IMG/VR virus record: IMGVR_UViG_3300028392_000053
Location: 20,532-84,531 of that record
Strand: one strand, 5' to 3'
Length of the DNA stretch: 64,000 nt
Origin: a virus
Part shown: piece after piece, positions 7,205 through 15,600 of the stretch
How positions within the stretch are numbered: the stretch's first letter is position 1
How the letters are laid out: each line of letters opens with the position of its first letter
Notes under the pieces: generated by a model
Told to the model about the DNA's origin: nothing
The model's input: only the letters and a program-made list of their open reading frames with translations
The model's database searches: none
Made by a program: the position numbers and the translations under genes

Positions 7205-9099
7205 AAAAGTTTTTACAAAAAGTAGAAGAAGACATGCAAACACATAAGCCTGTTGTTATGGCTTTTGGGCGTATGAATCCGCCGACTATTGGACATGAAA
7301 AGTTAGTTAATCGTGTTCAACAAATTGCACACGATTATCATGCGCCACACCACATTATCCTTTCACATTCCGTTGATGCTAAAAAGAATCCTTTGGATGT
7401 TAAACGCAAACTAATCCACGCCAGAAGATTCTTTCCTGGTGCAAACATCGAAGCATCAAGCAAAGAACAACCAACATTCTTACAACATGCGGCAAGACTG
7501 AATGCTATGGGACATGACCATTTGGTTATGGTTGCCGGTTCTGACCGTATTCCAGAATATGAAAAGAAACTCCATCAATACAACGGCGAAGGTCCTGGTA
7601 AACTATACGACTTCAAAAAGATTGAAGTGAAGTCTGCTGGCCAACGTGATCCTGATGCAGAAGGTGCAGAAGGTATGTCAGCATCAAAAATGCGCGAACA
7701 CGCACAAAATAACCACTTCTATGATTATGTTGATGCTCAAGGTAAAAAACAACCTGGATTCAAAAGTGGCATTCCATCACATGTATCAGAAAAACATGCA
7801 AAAGAATTATTCCGTGATGTTCGTAAAGGTATGGGTTTACACGAAAGTATCAATCATGGTTTATTCAAAGCTATTTTCATTTCTGGTGGTCCTGGTTCCG
7901 GTAAAGATATTATCATTCGTGAAGCTATTGCTGAACAGAACGCAGTTGAAATAACATCAACCACAGCAATATCAATATTGAATGATAAACATAAACTATA
8001 TGAGTTCTCACGTGATTCTCGCCGTGAAGCAATACGTCAGCGACAGCCTTTAGTTATCACAGGTACCACAAACGAACAATATAATATTATTGCCATACGT
8101 GAGGAACTTGAGGAACTTGGTTACGAAACTATGATGGTTTTTGTTAACACATCAAATGAATCATCTAGAAAGCGTAACGAAGGTCACGAAAGAATGATGG
8201 TAGAATCTGTTCGTCAGGAAAGATGGGAAGTCACACAACTTGTGGCAGAAAAATTCAATCAGGCCTTTAAAAAATATTTAGAGTTTGATAATTCAATGGA
8301 CCTGAATGAAGCAACTGAATTTGAAACGTCAGAGAAAGAAGAAGATATTTCAATCATATATGAAATGTCAAATTGGTTCTTTGACACTCCCGTTGAGAAT
8401 GAAATCGCCGAATCTTGGATGACAAGGCACAAAAAACATAATATCAATAAGATGTTTGAAAACTTTATAACAAAACCTACATTAGAAAAGGGATATAAAA
8501 AATATGTTTCAGAAACTAAAACAAATGGCAAGACTTCTAATGCCAAAGCAGGAACCTGTAGTTGCGGAAGCACCAAAGGACTCTTTACCGACAACATCTG
8601 TCCAAGTTGCGAACTTGTCAGAAGACAAGGTAAACCAGACGACATTAAAGACGGAGGAATTACCTCAAACTCAGGTTACACGTTCAGAACCTACGAAAGC
8701 AGTAGTCCAACCATCACCGTCAAAGGTGCAGAAAAAGAACCCCGTTTCCAACAAGACGCAGACAAACAAAAATCCAAGAGGCAAAAAGCCGCAGGCGCCG
8801 AAAGCGGCAAAGTCTTAAGACCAGCAGGTGTTTCTCCTGAGTATGATACCCGTGGTTCAGGCACAGTTTATCCAATGGCTGGTTTAAGTAATGTTAACTT
8901 TAAAGAACAAAGTGAGTATAAATATACCAGTACCGCAGAGGTGACACGCAAATCTTTCAATAAGTTTAGAAAAGAATCGATTGATTCTCCTAGCACAGAA
9001 ATGGGAGTCACCGGTGGTGAATATGGACCATCAAATAAAGAACCAATGGATACTCTGAATAAAATACCAGTGAATCCACCAAAGAAAAAAAAGAAATGA
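7201..9099 (+). CDS. Nucleotidyltransferase plus P-loop kinase fusion with capsid-targeting-like start
   Basis: 632 residues. N-terminal domain: AFGRMNPPTIGH (residues 21-32, the TxGH signature of cytidylyl/adenylyltransferases) and MSASKMRE near 159, the equivalent of ISSTxxR. Second domain: Walker A SGGPGSGKD near 228-236 and an arginine-rich lid (NESSRKRN), as in small-molecule kinases. Near 453-470 a CxC...CPSC set could bind zinc. The last 200 residues are low complexity and overprinted by another ORF. The order resembles NadR (NMN adenylyltransferase plus ribosylnicotinamide kinase), but the substrate is not shown. The N-terminus MKKFLQKVEE fits the capsid-targeting-like pattern. Confidence 0.8.
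   Translation: MKKFLQKVEEDMQTHKPVVMAFGRMNPPTIGHEKLVNRVQQIAHDYHAPHHIILSHSVDAKKNPLDVKRKLIHARRFFPGANIEASSKEQPTFLQHAARLNAMGHDHLVMVAGSDRIPEYEKKLHQYNGEGPGKLYDFKKIEVKSAGQRDPDAEGAEGMSASKMREHAQNNHFYDYVDAQGKKQPGFKSGIPSHVSEKHAKELFRDVRKGMGLHESINHGLFKAIFISGGPGSGKDIIIREAIAEQNAVEITSTTAISILNDKHKLYEFSRDSRREAIRQRQPLVITGTTNEQYNIIAIREELEELGYETMMVFVNTSNESSRKRNEGHERMMVESVRQERWEVTQLVAEKFNQAFKKYLEFDNSMDLNEATEFETSEKEEDISIIYEMSNWFFDTPVENEIAESWMTRHKKHNINKMFENFITKPTLEKGYKKYVSETKTNGKTSNAKAGTCSCGSTKGLFTDNICPSCELVRRQGKPDDIKDGGITSNSGYTFRTYESSSPTITVKGAEKEPRFQQDADKQKSKRQKAAGAESGKVLRPAGVSPEYDTRGSGTVYPMAGLSNVNFKEQSEYKYTSTAEVTRKSFNKFRKESIDSPSTEMGVTGGEYGPSNKEPMDTLNKIPVNPPKKKKK
8504..8818 (+). CDS. Possible overprinted gene inside the nucleotidyltransferase/kinase gene
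   Basis: A 104-codon ORF in the +1 frame, wholly inside the gene at 7201-9099. It starts with ATG after AAAAGGGA (spacing about 11) and encodes a Lys/Pro/Gln-rich, probably disordered protein starting MFQKLKQMARLLMPKQ and ending KKPQAPKAAKS. Over the same stretch the host frame uses many C-ending codons, unlike its flanks, as expected if two frames are selected together. It could still be a chance ORF. No homologue is recognised. Confidence 0.35.
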   Translation: MFQKLKQMARLLMPKQEPVVAEAPKDSLPTTSVQVANLSEDKVNQTTLKTEELPQTQVTRSEPTKAVVQPSPSKVQKKNPVSNKTQTNKNPRGKKPQAPKAAKS

Positions 9100-9389
9100 T
9101 AAGTTTCAAACAATTTTTAGAAGAATCTGCCGCATGGAAGCGCAAAGAAGGTAAAAACCCCGAAGGTGGTTTAAACCGTAAAGGTATTGCTTCTTATCGC
9201 AGAGAAAATCCAGGTTCTAAACTTTCGATGGCTGTAACGACACCTCCTTCCAAGTTAAAAGCTGGAAGCAAAGCGGCTAATAGAAGAAAATCATTCTGTG
9301 CTAGAATGGGTGGAATGCCAGGTCCTATGAAGGATGAAAAAGGTAGACCAACTAGAAAAGCATTATCACTACGCAAATGGAACTGCTAA
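9096..9389 (+). CDS. Small basic phage protein with capsid-targeting-like start
   Basis: 97 residues, overlapping the previous gene by 4 bases. The N-terminus MISFKQFLEE matches the pattern F4, hydrophobic 8, E10. The rest (AWKRKEGKNPEGGLNRKG, CARMGGMPGPMKDEKGRPT, RKALSLRKWNC) is a conserved basic module typical of T4-like cyanophage virion-associated proteins. DNA binding inside the capsid is plausible given the charge. Function is not known. Confidence 0.75.
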   Translation: MISFKQFLEESAAWKRKEGKNPEGGLNRKGIASYRRENPGSKLSMAVTTPPSKLKAGSKAANRRKSFCARMGGMPGPMKDEKGRPTRKALSLRKWNC

Positions 9390-9406
9390 TTTTAACGGAG
9401 ACATAA

Positions 9407-10537
9407 ATGTTCAACAAAAACGTATTCACCCAAACTGATGCTGTCGCAGACCTCATCAAAGGTATCAATGAAGCCGATTATAAGGCTAAGATGGAAGCAC
9501 TCAAGGGCAATCAACCCGAAATTGATAAAAATAAGAACAACAAAATTGATGCTCACGACTTCAAAATTCTTCGTGGTGAAAAAAAAGTCAATGAAGAACA
9601 AGTTGAAGAAGCAGACACAAGTGTTAAGATTCCTACTTCAACCGGTACAAGAGTTTTGGGTCACCGTTATGGTAACGCCGCAAAAACACACCGTGATTCA
9701 CTGGCTGATCCGTTTGCTGTGGTTAGAGGTCCTGGTCAAAAAGACATGGAAGCCCTCGGAAAGAAAATGGCTAAAAAAGAAGAAATTGATCCGAATGTTA
9801 CAACAACCGACACTCTAACGGGTAGAGTTGCTGGTAAGTCTGCTAATCCATTTCTAAAAGCTAAAGTTAAACTCAATGTTAACGAAGAAGATTTGGATGA
9901 AGCTACGGAGAAAAAATATGAACCCATGGTGACAAAAATCGCAGATTTCATGACCCGCCAAAATAGATTGGCTGCGGCCGGTGCTCAAACTGCAAAAGAT
10001 CCAGCACGTTTAAAAAGAATGATGAATATTCCTGGATACTCAGCGGCAATGGATTTAGCTAAAAAAACAACTACAAAAGAAGAAGTTGATAATCTACATC
10101 CAGCTGGTGCCGCTTTATTGAAGCATATCAAACCAGAACACCACAATTTGTATAAGCCACATTTGGCACAGGGTACATTTAATGGTTCATTTGCAGACCG
10201 TCATGCAGTTTTAAGTGCCGCTAAACAAGCTGGTCACTTAAAAGAAGAAGCAAAAAAAGAAGACCCACCATTTGATGGCCCCTACAAAAAACCAGATACA
10301 AAACCTGGCCACGGTGATGCTTCTAGAGTTAAACATTTAGCTAAAATGGCCATTCCAAAAACAACTAAAGAAGAAGTTGAAATGAATGAACGTTCATTGT
10401 CTCCTGCTGAAAAAGATGCAGTTGAAGTTAATGTTAAATCTATGAAAAAGAACTTAGCTGGCTTTAAAGCACGTTATGGCAAAGATGCAAAATCTGTAAT
10501 GTATGCAACAGCAACAAAACAGGCCAAAAAGGACTGA
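9407..10537 (+). CDS. EF-hand-containing modular virion-type protein
   Basis: 376 residues. Near residues 38-52 the segment IDKNKNNKIDAHDF is a good EF-hand calcium loop. After it, small basic modules (NPFLKAKVKLN, MMNIPGYSAAMDLAKK, HLAKMAIPKTTKEEV, AVEVNVKSMKKNLAGFKARYG) are separated by acidic linkers with repeated EE pairs. This looks like a chain of peptides joined by sites of the kind cut by a T4-type prohead protease (cleavage after E), which is an inference. A purine-rich GGAG precedes the start. It lies in the same late-type block as the CTS-like genes. Confidence 0.7.
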   Translation: MFNKNVFTQTDAVADLIKGINEADYKAKMEALKGNQPEIDKNKNNKIDAHDFKILRGEKKVNEEQVEEADTSVKIPTSTGTRVLGHRYGNAAKTHRDSLADPFAVVRGPGQKDMEALGKKMAKKEEIDPNVTTTDTLTGRVAGKSANPFLKAKVKLNVNEEDLDEATEKKYEPMVTKIADFMTRQNRLAAAGAQTAKDPARLKRMMNIPGYSAAMDLAKKTTTKEEVDNLHPAGAALLKHIKPEHHNLYKPHLAQGTFNGSFADRHAVLSAAKQAGHLKEEAKKEDPPFDGPYKKPDTKPGHGDASRVKHLAKMAIPKTTKEEVEMNERSLSPAEKDAVEVNVKSMKKNLAGFKARYGKDAKSVMYATATKQAKKD

Positions 10538-10540
10538 AAA

Positions 10541-12772
10541 ATGAGCAATGCTGGTAAATTAGTCAAGAGTTTGTTGAAGGCCGAGAAAGAGTCTGTTATG
10601 GGCAAACTTGGCGATTCACCATATGAAGATCCAATGGAACCTTGGTCTGCAAAATATGCACAACCTGTTAAAGAAGAAATTCTGAATGAAGATGGACTTT
10701 TAATGAAGTACATCCGTTCACTTGGCTTTAATCCAGAGTTCATGTCTTTCGCACAGCGTTCTTCATATGCACGTTCAAATGCATTTAAGACTTATAAAAC
10801 GGGTCACACTTTTGATGCTAAAAAACAGAATTTGAAAACTGAAGAAACCGAACAACTCGATGAAGCTGGTACTGGTCTTCTAATGTCGTTCATTAAGTCT
10901 AAAGGTTTGAATCCTTTGTCTATGGACGGAAACCAAAAGAAAGCATATGCACGTTCTTCTGAATTCAGAATTTTCAAAATGCGCCACGTGAAAGAAGCAT
11001 CTGGTATGGGTGAGCGTGGTGATGATTGGAATGAAGCATCGTCACCTGCACAACAAGCGGCTATTGCAATTAATATGAAAAAACGTGGTATCAAGCCCAA
11101 GAATGTTCAAGAAGAAGCTGATGCCAAAGACACAGTTTGTTTTGATATTCCTTTACTCATTCGTGTTCTTGAGTTTACCCGTGAAGATATGAAGACTGAT
11201 ATCGAACTTCACAATATGGTTGAACGTTTGATTGATATGCGGAATGAAGTTCCATTGACCATGGACAACTATGATGCTATCACCGGTAAATTAAAAGAAT
11301 CTGTTTCATATGAACCGAATACTGGTCGCCAAACAAAAACTGGCGCAGGTCATACAATCGTAGGACACTCATTTCATTCAAATGGGACCAAACATGCCAA
11401 CATCATGAAACATGGTGAAACAGGCAAATATTTTGCGTCTGGTGGAAGTTCTTCACATCCCGTTAAAAGCACAACATTCCATGATTCACCTGAACAGGCT
11501 GCACAAAGCAAGAAGTCTTATGTGAAAGAAAGTAAAGACGCCGGTGAATACGATTATGAAGGCGCAATGGCCAAGACTCAGCTACAAACAATTTGTAGAA
11601 ACGCCGATGACTTGAAAAACATGCTGAAAGATGATGAAAATCTTCCAGAGTGGGTTCAAGCCAAAATAACAAAAGCTGAAGATTATATCACAACTTCTTT
11701 GGACTACTTAAAGTCTACGCAAGAACTTGATGAAGAAGTTGTAAACGAATTATCAAACACCACTCTGAAATCATACGTTGCCACTGTTGCAACCACACCT
11801 GGTCGTGGTATGACACCAAAAGGTACACTGAAAAGTATCAAGGCTATTGGTGGTGTTACAAAAGCAATCCGTAAACAATACGAAAAACCAATTTCAGAAC
11901 TAAAAGATCAAGATGATAATCAAGAACTTGATAGCCGTATTACACGTGAAGATTTACGTAAATGGTTTAGCAAAACTGATCCTCAAGGTGATTGGAAAAG
12001 GATCAATTCAAAAGGTGATGCTATAGGTCCTTGTGCTAGAGAACCCGGTGAGCCAAAACCAAAATGTATGTCCAAAGAAAAACGCAGTGAACTCAGTAAG
12101 AGTGAACGTGCGGCCGCAGTAGCCACCAAACGTAGAAATGATCCAGTTGCCGATAGAGCCGGCAAGGGTGGTAAACCCGTCAATGTTTCAAATTACGGCA
12201 AAGGTAAATTAAGCGAAGATGAAGTTGATGAAGCATGTTGGGATACACACAAACAAGTCGGCATGAAAATGAAGGGTGGCAAAATGGTTCCAGATTGCAG
12301 ACTTAAAAGTGAAGAAGCGGAACACATTGAAGAAAAAAACAGCCCAACGAATCCAGCACTATGGTCGAGAGCAAAGTCTATGGCACGCTCCAAGTTTGAT
12401 GTTTACCCTTCTGCATATGCAAATGGTTGGGCATCAAAGTGGTATAAGTCAAAAGGTGGTGGATGGAAATCCGTTTCCGAAGATGTTGTTCAAGAAGGTA
12501 TCGGTGGTATCGAAGATTCACCAATGTCAGCAACAAATTCTGTAAAGGCTATGGAGTCTGAACAACGCAAAAAGAATATGAAATCTGCACGTATCATCAA
12601 ATCCATCTATAAAAAGAAGGGTAAAAATGAAAGCATGTATGATTGGGAAAAAGATGATAAGCCCAACGCAAAAATTACATTACAAGGTGGTAGCACTATG
12701 ACAGGAAAGCCACGCGACACAGTTGAAATTGAGCCTGTTCTTAAGACCAGACCTAATTCACAGAAACAATAA
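10541..12772 (+). CDS. Large modular polyprotein-like protein (743 aa) of the head-associated block
   Basis: 743 residues made of short modules joined by acidic, EE-rich linkers. Near residues 50-150 there are two copies of a module: LLMKYIRSLGFNPEFMSFAQ and LLMSFIKSKGLNPLSMDGNQ, each followed by a (S/K)-YARS-type end. Later modules are QQAAIAINMKKRGIKPKN, LRKWFSKTDPQGDWKRINS, ACWDTHKQVGMKMKGGK and NPALWSRAKSMARSKFDVYP with GGGWK. The last two types recur as separate units in other phage proteins. Internal virion or scaffold processing is inferred from linkers and neighbours. No enzyme motif was seen. Confidence 0.7.
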   Translation: MSNAGKLVKSLLKAEKESVMGKLGDSPYEDPMEPWSAKYAQPVKEEILNEDGLLMKYIRSLGFNPEFMSFAQRSSYARSNAFKTYKTGHTFDAKKQNLKTEETEQLDEAGTGLLMSFIKSKGLNPLSMDGNQKKAYARSSEFRIFKMRHVKEASGMGERGDDWNEASSPAQQAAIAINMKKRGIKPKNVQEEADAKDTVCFDIPLLIRVLEFTREDMKTDIELHNMVERLIDMRNEVPLTMDNYDAITGKLKESVSYEPNTGRQTKTGAGHTIVGHSFHSNGTKHANIMKHGETGKYFASGGSSSHPVKSTTFHDSPEQAAQSKKSYVKESKDAGEYDYEGAMAKTQLQTICRNADDLKNMLKDDENLPEWVQAKITKAEDYITTSLDYLKSTQELDEEVVNELSNTTLKSYVATVATTPGRGMTPKGTLKSIKAIGGVTKAIRKQYEKPISELKDQDDNQELDSRITREDLRKWFSKTDPQGDWKRINSKGDAIGPCAREPGEPKPKCMSKEKRSELSKSERAAAVATKRRNDPVADRAGKGGKPVNVSNYGKGKLSEDEVDEACWDTHKQVGMKMKGGKMVPDCRLKSEEAEHIEEKNSPTNPALWSRAKSMARSKFDVYPSAYANGWASKWYKSKGGGWKSVSEDVVQEGIGGIEDSPMSATNSVKAMESEQRKKNMKSARIIKSIYKKKGKNESMYDWEKDDKPNAKITLQGGSTMTGKPRDTVEIEPVLKTRPNSQKQ

Positions 12773-12807
12773 ATAGTAAATAGAATTCTTTCAAGGAGAA
12801 AAATAAA

Positions 12808-13356
12808 ATGTCAACAGCTTTCTGGACAATGACAGATGCAAACACTGGTGTTCCACTTTTTGCACCGGCAGCTTTAAAAATATCACCAACACGTGCAAAC
12901 GCAAACGTTATATATGCGAATGCCAACGTAGCACAAGCATTTTCTTCTGCTATAGGTGTTTGGGGTGTAGATACACAAGAAGCATCGAACACACAAGTAA
13001 CACCTGCCGCAGGTAAAATGGCACACGCTGGTTGGGTGCAAAAGACCTCCGGTTTGGGACCAGTTGTAACAATTAGAGCAAATGCCAGTTCTTATGGAAC
13101 AAATAGTTTCGTAACATTCTCTGGTGGTGGCACAGGTAGCACAGTCGCTAATGCTACTGTTTCTGTTGCAACGAATGGTTTGATTCAATCGGTTACAATA
13201 AATTCTGGTGGCTTGTATATCACAACACCAACAGCCGTACCCGTGAGTGGTAACGCCGCATTCACCGTAACAATGGGTGGTCGTGCAAATCGTTCCCAAT
13301 ATGAAACTCTAGTTGCAACCGGAAGTATCACCGGTAACGGTGCAGTTATCGTATAA
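12808..13356 (+). CDS. Probable virion structural protein
   Basis: 182 residues, rich in Gly, Thr, Ala and Asn with alternating beta-like segments (PVVTIRANASSYG, FVTFSGGGTGSTVANATVSV). The N-terminus MSTAFWTMTDANTGVPLF is a simple beta-rich head or tail protein type. A strong ribosome site (AAGGAGAAAAATAAA) and a clear terminator right behind the gene suggest high expression, as for a decoration or fibre protein. No family is firmly recognised. Confidence 0.65.
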   Translation: MSTAFWTMTDANTGVPLFAPAALKISPTRANANVIYANANVAQAFSSAIGVWGVDTQEASNTQVTPAAGKMAHAGWVQKTSGLGPVVTIRANASSYGTNSFVTFSGGGTGSTVANATVSVATNGLIQSVTINSGGLYITTPTAVPVSGNAAFTVTMGGRANRSQYETLVATGSITGNGAVIV

Positions 13357-13360
13357 TATT

Positions 13361-13386
13361 TGGGTGGCGTAAGTCACCCATTTTAT
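13361..13386 (+). terminator. Rho-independent terminator
   Basis: An 8-pair stem (TGGGTGGC with GTCACCCA, one G-U) closed by a GTAA tetraloop of the stable GNRA type, followed by ATTTTAT-like T-rich sequence. It lies just after the probable structural gene at 12808-13356. Confidence 0.75.
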
Positions 13387-13390
13387 CATT

Positions 13391-13777
13391 ATGTTTGATG
13401 ATTTGAATGAAGATAATTTTTTAATGTATGCTATGAAGGCTTATACTTCACCGCATTATGTTATGAGTGAATTCGAGAGCGATTTAAAACGCACTAAATA
13501 TTTGAAAAGATTGTTCAGACGTTACAAGATCACAAAATCTCTCAAAGAAAGATTAGTTTTAAATCATTTGATTTTGCTTTATAATGTATTTGGTGCAGAA
13601 CCAGCAACACGAATATTGTTCTTTAGGATTGATGAATCTGATTATGATGTACTAAAGACCTTTTTAATATACCTAAATTACATGCCGGATATTGTCAAAG
13701 GTATAAACGGAAAAAATATAATTTCTTCCGATATACTTATGGACATGAACGTGGCGGAAATACTAAGAAAAATATGA
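13391..13777 (+). CDS. Conserved T4-like phage protein of unknown function
   Basis: 128 residues, mostly helical by appearance, with acidic start MFDDLNEDNFLMYAMKAY and a basic block KRTKYLKRLFRRYKITKSLKERL. The pattern NHLILLYNVFGAEPATRILFFRI is one I associate with a conserved family in T4-like cyanophages. Its stop overlaps the following CTS-like gene (ATGA), so both are coupled. Function unknown. Confidence 0.75.
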   Translation: MFDDLNEDNFLMYAMKAYTSPHYVMSEFESDLKRTKYLKRLFRRYKITKSLKERLVLNHLILLYNVFGAEPATRILFFRIDESDYDVLKTFLIYLNYMPDIVKGINGKNIISSDILMDMNVAEILRKI

Positions 13778-13962
13778 AAACGTTTAAGCAATTCATGTTA
13801 GAAGATGGTGGTGCCGTTGGTTCTGCTGGACCGGCTAATGCCGTGGGCACAGGTGCTATAGCAGGTACAGGTGGTAAAGGTGGTGAACCTGGTGTCAACC
13901 TAAAGAAAAAGAAAAATGTTGTGATGGCTCCAACATTTACACGCAAACCACCAAAGATGTAA
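13774..13962 (+). CDS. Gly-rich small protein with capsid-targeting-like start
   Basis: 62 residues. The start MKTFKQFMLE is the best match in the window to the T4 internal-protein targeting peptide (recalled as MKTYQEFIAE): K2, T3, aromatic 4, Q/E, F7, E10. If cut after E10 a glycine/alanine-rich peptide with a basic C-terminus (LKKKKN, TRKPPKM) would remain in the head. It lies between a conserved phage gene and the spanin pair. Confidence 0.7.
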   Translation: MKTFKQFMLEDGGAVGSAGPANAVGTGAIAGTGGKGGEPGVNLKKKKNVVMAPTFTRKPPKM

Positions 13963-13963
13963 A

Positions 13964-14416
13964 ATGTGGATACTTAACTGGTTACCTTTCTGGTTTTTCT
14001 ATGCTGTGCTTGGTGTAGGCTTAATTGGTCTTGCTGTAACCTATTTGCTTAGGCTTGTTCCACTTCCTGCAATCTACATCTATAAAACTTCAATACAGTT
14101 AATCTCTGTGGCACTGATAGCCATAGGCACATACATGTCCGGCGCAATCTCAAATGAAGAAGCATGGATAGCTAGAGTAAAAGAACTTGAAGCAAAAGTT
14201 GAAGCGGCTCAAGTTGAATCAGTAAAAGAAAACGTAAAGATAGAAACCAAAGTTGTAACAAAAACACAAGTTATCAAACAACGGGGCGAAGATATCATAC
14301 AATATATCGACAAAGAAATTGTCAAGTATGATACAAAGTTTTTGCCTGGTGGTATATGTGAAATTCCAAAAGAATTTATAGAGGCACACAATAAAGCAGC
14401 CGAGGCTCCAAAATGA
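13964..14416 (+). CDS. Inner-membrane spanin (Rz-like)
   Basis: 150 residues. Two hydrophobic segments (about residues 4-28 and 40-60) are followed by a long charged coiled coil (EEAWIARVKELEAKVEAAQV onward) that would span the periplasm. The next gene is a small lipoprotein overlapping by 4 bases, the usual order of an i-spanin/o-spanin pair, and the endolysin follows. Spanins disrupt the outer membrane at the end of lysis. The second membrane segment is unusual for Rz, which normally has one. Confidence 0.72.
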   Translation: MWILNWLPFWFFYAVLGVGLIGLAVTYLLRLVPLPAIYIYKTSIQLISVALIAIGTYMSGAISNEEAWIARVKELEAKVEAAQVESVKENVKIETKVVTKTQVIKQRGEDIIQYIDKEIVKYDTKFLPGGICEIPKEFIEAHNKAAEAPK

Positions 14417-14676
14417 AATATTTGATTGTCTTATTTTTTGTTCTATTAACTGGTTGTTCAACTACAGTTCCTGTTGTTGCTAAGTTTCCAGAAGTGCCAC
14501 AACAACTTTTGGTAAAATGTCCCCAATTGCAAAAAGTAACTGATGATGCAAAAATGTCAGATATTACAAAAACAATTACTATTAACTACACAGAGTATTA
14601 TACATGTGCTGTGAAAAATGATGCTTGGATTGAATGGTACCAAATACAAAAAATTATATTTGAGGGATTAAAATAA
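14413..14676 (+). CDS. Outer-membrane spanin lipoprotein (Rz1-like)
   Basis: 87 residues with a lipoprotein signal: hydrophobic MKYLIVLFFVLLTGC, lipobox LTGC with C15 as the lipidated residue, then proline-containing sequence. Starts within the i-spanin stop (ATGA) and ends one base into the endolysin start. It would sit in the outer membrane and bind the coiled coil of the i-spanin. Unlike lambda Rz1 it is not nested within Rz. Confidence 0.72.
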   Translation: MKYLIVLFFVLLTGCSTTVPVVAKFPEVPQQLLVKCPQLQKVTDDAKMSDITKTITINYTEYYTCAVKNDAWIEWYQIQKIIFEGLK

Positions 14677-15299
14677 TGGAACTATCATTACAACAACTAA
14701 AACAATTACTTCCTAAAAATCCTTATGTTGACCACTGGCACCATGCGCTGGCTCAACTTTTACCGGACTATGAAATTAATACACCGCAACGTATGGCAGC
14801 TTTCATTGCACAGTGTTCACATGAGTCTGGTGGGTTTACTGCACTTCAAGAAAACTTAAACTACAAACCACCAACACTCCGTAAGATTTTCCCCAAGTAT
14901 TTCCCTGATGATACAATTGCTAATGAATATTGTTCACGTAAAAATAAACAGGAAGCTATTGCAAATCGTGTTTATGCAAGCCGTATGGGTAATGGTGATG
15001 AAGCATCAGGTGACGGATACAAATATCGTGGTCGTGGACTCATTCAATTGACCGGTAAAGACAACTATAGTTTTTTTGCTGGTTCATTACAAATATCCGT
15101 AGAAGAAGCCGCAGAATATATGGCAACGTTTGAAGGTGCCGCGCAATCCGCTTGCTGGTTCTGGGAAACAAACAACCTAAACCAATGGGCAGATAAGGGT
15201 GATATTTTAACATTGACTAAACGAATCAATGGTGGAACAATTGGTTTGGAAGACAGAATTAAACATTATGAACATGCACTACATGTTTTAGGAGTTTAA
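14676..15299 (+). CDS. Endolysin, glycoside hydrolase family 19 type
   Basis: 207 residues. AAFIAQCSHESGGF holds the catalytic glutamate of GH19 chitinase-like lysozymes; YRGRGLIQLTGKDNY and SACWFWETNNLNQWAD are the other conserved blocks. The enzyme cuts the glycan strands of peptidoglycan. There is no signal peptide, so it depends on a holin, in line with membrane genes just downstream. GAGGGA precedes the start, which overlaps the lipoprotein stop (TAATG). Confidence 0.9.
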   Translation: MELSLQQLKQLLPKNPYVDHWHHALAQLLPDYEINTPQRMAAFIAQCSHESGGFTALQENLNYKPPTLRKIFPKYFPDDTIANEYCSRKNKQEAIANRVYASRMGNGDEASGDGYKYRGRGLIQLTGKDNYSFFAGSLQISVEEAAEYMATFEGAAQSACWFWETNNLNQWADKGDILTLTKRINGGTIGLEDRIKHYEHALHVLGV

Positions 15300-15300
15300 T

Positions 15301-15600
15301 ATGAAAGATAAACAATTGCTTTTGGGTGGAATTGCTTTAATTTTACTCCCTCTTTCATTAGCATTTTTTGGTGGGGATAGATTTCGTTATCCATGTCAAG
15401 ACTCGTTGAATTGGGACAAACCAATTTGTCAAAAACCAGCTTGTGACATAACTAGAACTTGTGTAGAACATGTGTTCAAGGGACAAAGAGATCCTAGATT
15501 AGGTCCTCCTGAGGAACCACAGAATACATTAGCAAAACAACAATTAAATGCGGCATCTGCTTGCACACCAGTACACCAAGGAGCAAATTGTGGAAAATAA
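15301..15600 (+). CDS. Small Cys-rich membrane or exported protein
   Basis: 99 residues: an N-terminal hydrophobic segment (LLLGGIALILLPLSLAFFGG), then a region with cysteines at CQDS, CQKPACDITRTC and a C-terminal CTPVHQGANC, likely disulfide-bonded in the periplasm. It lies one base after the endolysin in the lysis cassette. A role as lysis regulator or superinfection protein is possible; I do not recognise a family. Confidence 0.7.
   Translation: MKDKQLLLGGIALILLPLSLAFFGGDRFRYPCQDSLNWDKPICQKPACDITRTCVEHVFKGQRDPRLGPPEEPQNTLAKQQLNAASACTPVHQGANCGK

Noticed and set aside
12883-13299. 138-codon minus-strand ORF opposite the structural gene
   Set aside because: Cys/Thr-rich shadow of a repetitive plus-strand gene that has a strong ribosome site and a terminator.
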